Assembly (NCBI RefSeq): GCF_019186805.1
Contig: NZ_CP066783.1
Location: forward strand, 3,733,501-3,797,500
Direction of reading: 5' to 3'
Length of the DNA: 64,000 nt
Source: Comamonas fluminis
GTDB lineage: Bacteria > Pseudomonadota > Gammaproteobacteria > Burkholderiales > Burkholderiaceae_C
Within the stretch, counting starts at the first letter, position 1; every line of letters starts with the position of its first letter. The notes beneath the pieces are model-generated. The model was not told the DNA's origin and ran no database searches. It worked only from the letters and a program-made list of their open reading frames with translations. Both the position numbers and the translations under genes were made by a program. This document shows positions 61,929-64,000 of this stretch, piece after piece.

Positions 61929-64000
61929 AGCTCTCCCGCCTCCAGCTGCGCCGCAGCCAGATGGCCGAGCTGCTGATCGTTGAAACGCCTGTAGCCTTGC
62001 TGCCAGCTTGAAGGCTGGGCCACCGGCATCACCTGCACAGCGGTCACCTTGTACTCGGGGCAGTTGGTGGCCCAGTCAGAACTGTCGGTGGTAATCACGT
62101 TCGCACCCGACTCCGGGAAATGGAAGGTGGTATAGACCACGCCGGGCTGAATGCGCTCAGTCACCATGGCGCGCAACACCGTGTGACCGGCGCGGCTTTC
62201 AATACCCACCCAGTCGCCATCACGCACGCCACGGTCTTCGGCATCCAGCGGGTGAATTTCCAGCCGGTCTTCACTGTGCCACTGGCTATTGGGCGTGCGG
62301 CGGGTCTGCGCACCCACGTTGTACTGCGAAAGAATGCGCCCCGTGGTCAGCAACAGCGGAAAACGCTGGGTGACTTTTTCATCGGTCGCCACATATTGCG
62401 TGATGATGAAGCGACCCTTGCCACGCACGAATTTTTCCTTGTGCATGATGCTGGTTCCGGCCTCGTCCGTGCTGTCATTGCAAGGCCATTGCACGCTGCC
62501 CAGGCGTTCGATCTTCTCGTAGCTCACGCCTGCAAAGCTTGGGGTCAGCGAAGCAATCTCGGCCATGATCTGCTCGGGGTGGGTGTAGTTCATGGGGTAA
62601 CCCAGCGCATTGCTCAGCAGCTGCGTCACTTCCCAGTCGGCATAACCAGCCTGCGGCTGCATCAGCTGGGTGACACGCGAGATACGGCGCTCGGCGTTGG
62701 TGAAGGTGCCGTCCTTTTCCATGAAGGACGAACCCGGCAGAAACACATGGGCGAACTTGGCAGTTTCGTTAAGGAAGATGTCCTGCACCACCACGCACTG
62801 CATGGCCGACAGCGCGGCAGTCACATGCTGGGTGTTGGGGTCAGACTGCACAATGTCCTCGCCCTCGCAGTACAGACCCAGAAAGCTGCCGCCCAGCGCT
62901 GCTTCAAACATATTGGGAATGCGCAGACCCGGCTCTGGGCTGAGCCGCACGCCCCATGCGCCTTCAAACTCGGCACGCGTAATGCTGTCCGAGATATGGC
63001 GGTAGCCCGGCAGCTCATGCGGAAAGCTGCCCATGTCGCAGCTGCCCTGCACATTGTTCTGGCCGCGCAGCGGGTTCACGCCCACGCCTTCGCGGCCCAC
63101 ATTGCCCGTGGCCATGGCCAGATTGGCAATGCCCATGACCATGGTTGAGCCTTGCGCATGCTCGGTCACGCCGAGGCCATAGTAGATCGCGCCATTGACC
63201 TGGCGGCCCTGCATGCTGGCATCGCCCCGCGCATACAAACGCGCTGCGCCACGCACCAGCTCCGGCGCAACGCCCGTCACTTCAGCCGTCGCTTCTGGCG
63301 AGTTTTCGGGTCTGGCCGCAAACACCTTCCATTGCTCGAAAGACTTGGCATCACAGCGCTCATCAATGTACGCATCGGCCAGCAAGCCTTCGGTGACGAT
63401 CACATGGGCCAGTGCCGTAATCATGGCCACATTGGTGCCGGGCTTGAGCTGCAGGTGATAGTCGGCCTTGATGTGCGGTGAGCTGACCAGATCAATCTCG
63501 CGCGGGTCAATCACTATCAGCCGGGCGCCGCCGCGCTTGGCACCCGCGCGCAGGCGCTTTTTCATGCGCGAGCCGAACACCGGGTGCGCTGCCGTGGGGT
63601 TGGCGCCTATCACCATGATCACATCGGACTGCTCCACCGACTTGAAAGTCTGGGTACCCGCCGAAGTGCCATAGGTCTGACCCAGGCCATAGCCCGTAGG
63701 CGAATGGCAAACACGCGCGCAGGTATCGACGTTGTTGTTGCCAAACGCTGCGCGAATCAGCTTTTGCACCAGATAGGTTTCTTCGTTGGTGCAGCGCGAG
63801 GACGTGATGCCACCAATAGCATCCTTGCCATGCTGGGCCTGAATGCGGCGGAACTCGCTGGCCGCATGACCAATGGCTTCCTCCCAGCTGACTTCACGCC
63901 AGGGATCAGTAATCTTGGCGCGGATCATGGGCTTGGTGATGCGATCCTTGTGCGTGGCATAGCCCCAGGCAAAGCGGCCCTTGACGCAGGCATGGCCTTC
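61925..64000 (-). CDS. fdsA: NAD-dependent formate dehydrogenase alpha subunit, C-terminal part (cut by window edge)
   Basis: The frame is open to the window edge, so at least 691 residues are visible and the N-terminal ferredoxin-like domain is outside. At the edge the sequence reads HACVKGRFAWGYATHKDR, the last cluster-ligand region before the molybdopterin domain. The Mo-ligand Cys is in RVCHSPTGYGLGQTYGTSAG. Bis-MGD-binding blocks follow (VIGANPTAAHPVFGSRMKKR, NPLRGQNNVQGSCDMGSFPH). It oxidises formate to CO2 and passes electrons to FdsB/FdsG and NAD. fdsG and fdsB should lie just outside, to the right. Confidence 0.95.
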   Translation of the reverse strand, partial: EGHACVKGRFAWGYATHKDRITKPMIRAKITDPWREVSWEEAIGHAASEFRRIQAQHGKDAIGGITSSRCTNEETYLVQKLIRAAFGNNNVDTCARVCHSPTGYGLGQTYGTSAGTQTFKSVEQSDVIMVIGANPTAAHPVFGSRMKKRLRAGAKRGGARLIVIDPREIDLVSSPHIKADYHLQLKPGTNVAMITALAHVIVTEGLLADAYIDERCDAKSFEQWKVFAARPENSPEATAEVTGVAPELVRGAARLYARGDASMQGRQVNGAIYYGLGVTEHAQGSTMVMGIANLAMATGNVGREGVGVNPLRGQNNVQGSCDMGSFPHELPGYRHISDSITRAEFEGAWGVRLSPEPGLRIPNMFEAALGGSFLGLYCEGEDIVQSDPNTQHVTAALSAMQCVVVQDIFLNETAKFAHVFLPGSSFMEKDGTFTNAERRISRVTQLMQPQAGYADWEVTQLLSNALGYPMNYTHPEQIMAEIASLTPSFAGVSYEKIERLGSVQWPCNDSTDEAGTSIMHKEKFVRGKGRFIITQYVATDEKVTQRFPLLLTTGRILSQYNVGAQTRRTPNSQWHSEDRLEIHPLDAEDRGVRDGDWVGIESRAGHTVLRAMVTERIQPGVVYTTFHFPESGANVITTDSSDWATNCPEYKVTAVQVMPVAQPSSWQQGYRRFNDQQLGHLAAAQLEAGEL

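Overview
The window is about 64 kb of a bacterial chromosome from a betaproteobacterium of the Comamonadaceae, most probably Comamonas. Support comes from the high G+C, the core gene order (yicC-gmk-rpoZ-spoT, hemW-rdgB beside a kinase/phosphatase pair, ispH-fkpB-radC), a steroid-dehydrogenase-like flavoprotein, an fds-type formate dehydrogenase, and a dispersed intergenic palindrome of a kind I associate with this family. The genus is an inference, not a proof.

Positions 1-14,070 are an accessory region that looks like a defence island. It opens with a type I restriction-modification operon: the hsdM 3' end, a RhuM-family gene wedged between M and S with 4-nt overlaps on both sides, hsdS with a triplicated TAEL spacer repeat, and hsdR. 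A poorly coding gap and a MASE1-GGDEF diguanylate cyclase follow. Next is a helicase remnant split by a complete IS2-group IS3-family element whose ends and 4-bp target duplication can be read directly. A Septu-like pair (ptuA ATPase, ptuB HNH nuclease) and a P4-type tyrosine integrase follow, all leftward. Four phased direct repeats sit just upstream of the integrase start, near the right end of the island.

Positions 14,200-33,700 are metabolic and envelope genes: a KstD-like FAD dehydrogenase, tRNA-Gln, and a molybdenum-hydroxylase operon (2Fe-2S subunit, Tat-exported molybdopterin subunit, tri-haem cytochrome c, then XdhC) behind a perfect inverted-repeat operator. Then come a secreted DNA/RNA nuclease, a thiosulfate/sulfur-transfer cassette (YeeE/YedE, TusA-like, DsrE), a large unrecognised EF-hand membrane protein, a GntR regulator beside fumarylacetoacetase, and three envelope proteins (an unknown lipoprotein, a SPOR protein, an I78-inhibitor lipoprotein).

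Positions 33,700-50,500 are mostly core housekeeping: hemW, rdgB, PP2C phosphatase and Ser/Thr kinase, yicC, gmk, rpoZ, spoT, mltB, greB, three identical tRNA-Arg(ACG) genes around an acyl-CoA dehydrogenase, tRNA-Ser(CGA), serS, ispH, fkpB and radC. Positions 50,500-64,000 hold an Smr protein, an M48 protease/LemA pair, a CpdB-type periplasmic nucleotidase, a truncated haemoglobin, an FtsX-type permease, adenosine deaminase, a low-molecular-weight tyrosine phosphatase, an EamA exporter, and the end of the formate dehydrogenase operon (fdsA, cut by the window edge, and fdsD).

I did not find a wholly new multi-gene system that I can prove. The strongest leads are the RhuM gene coupled into the type I operon, the integrase-linked Septu pair with the broken helicase beside it, the EF-hand membrane protein, the operator palindrome, and the intergenic repeat family.
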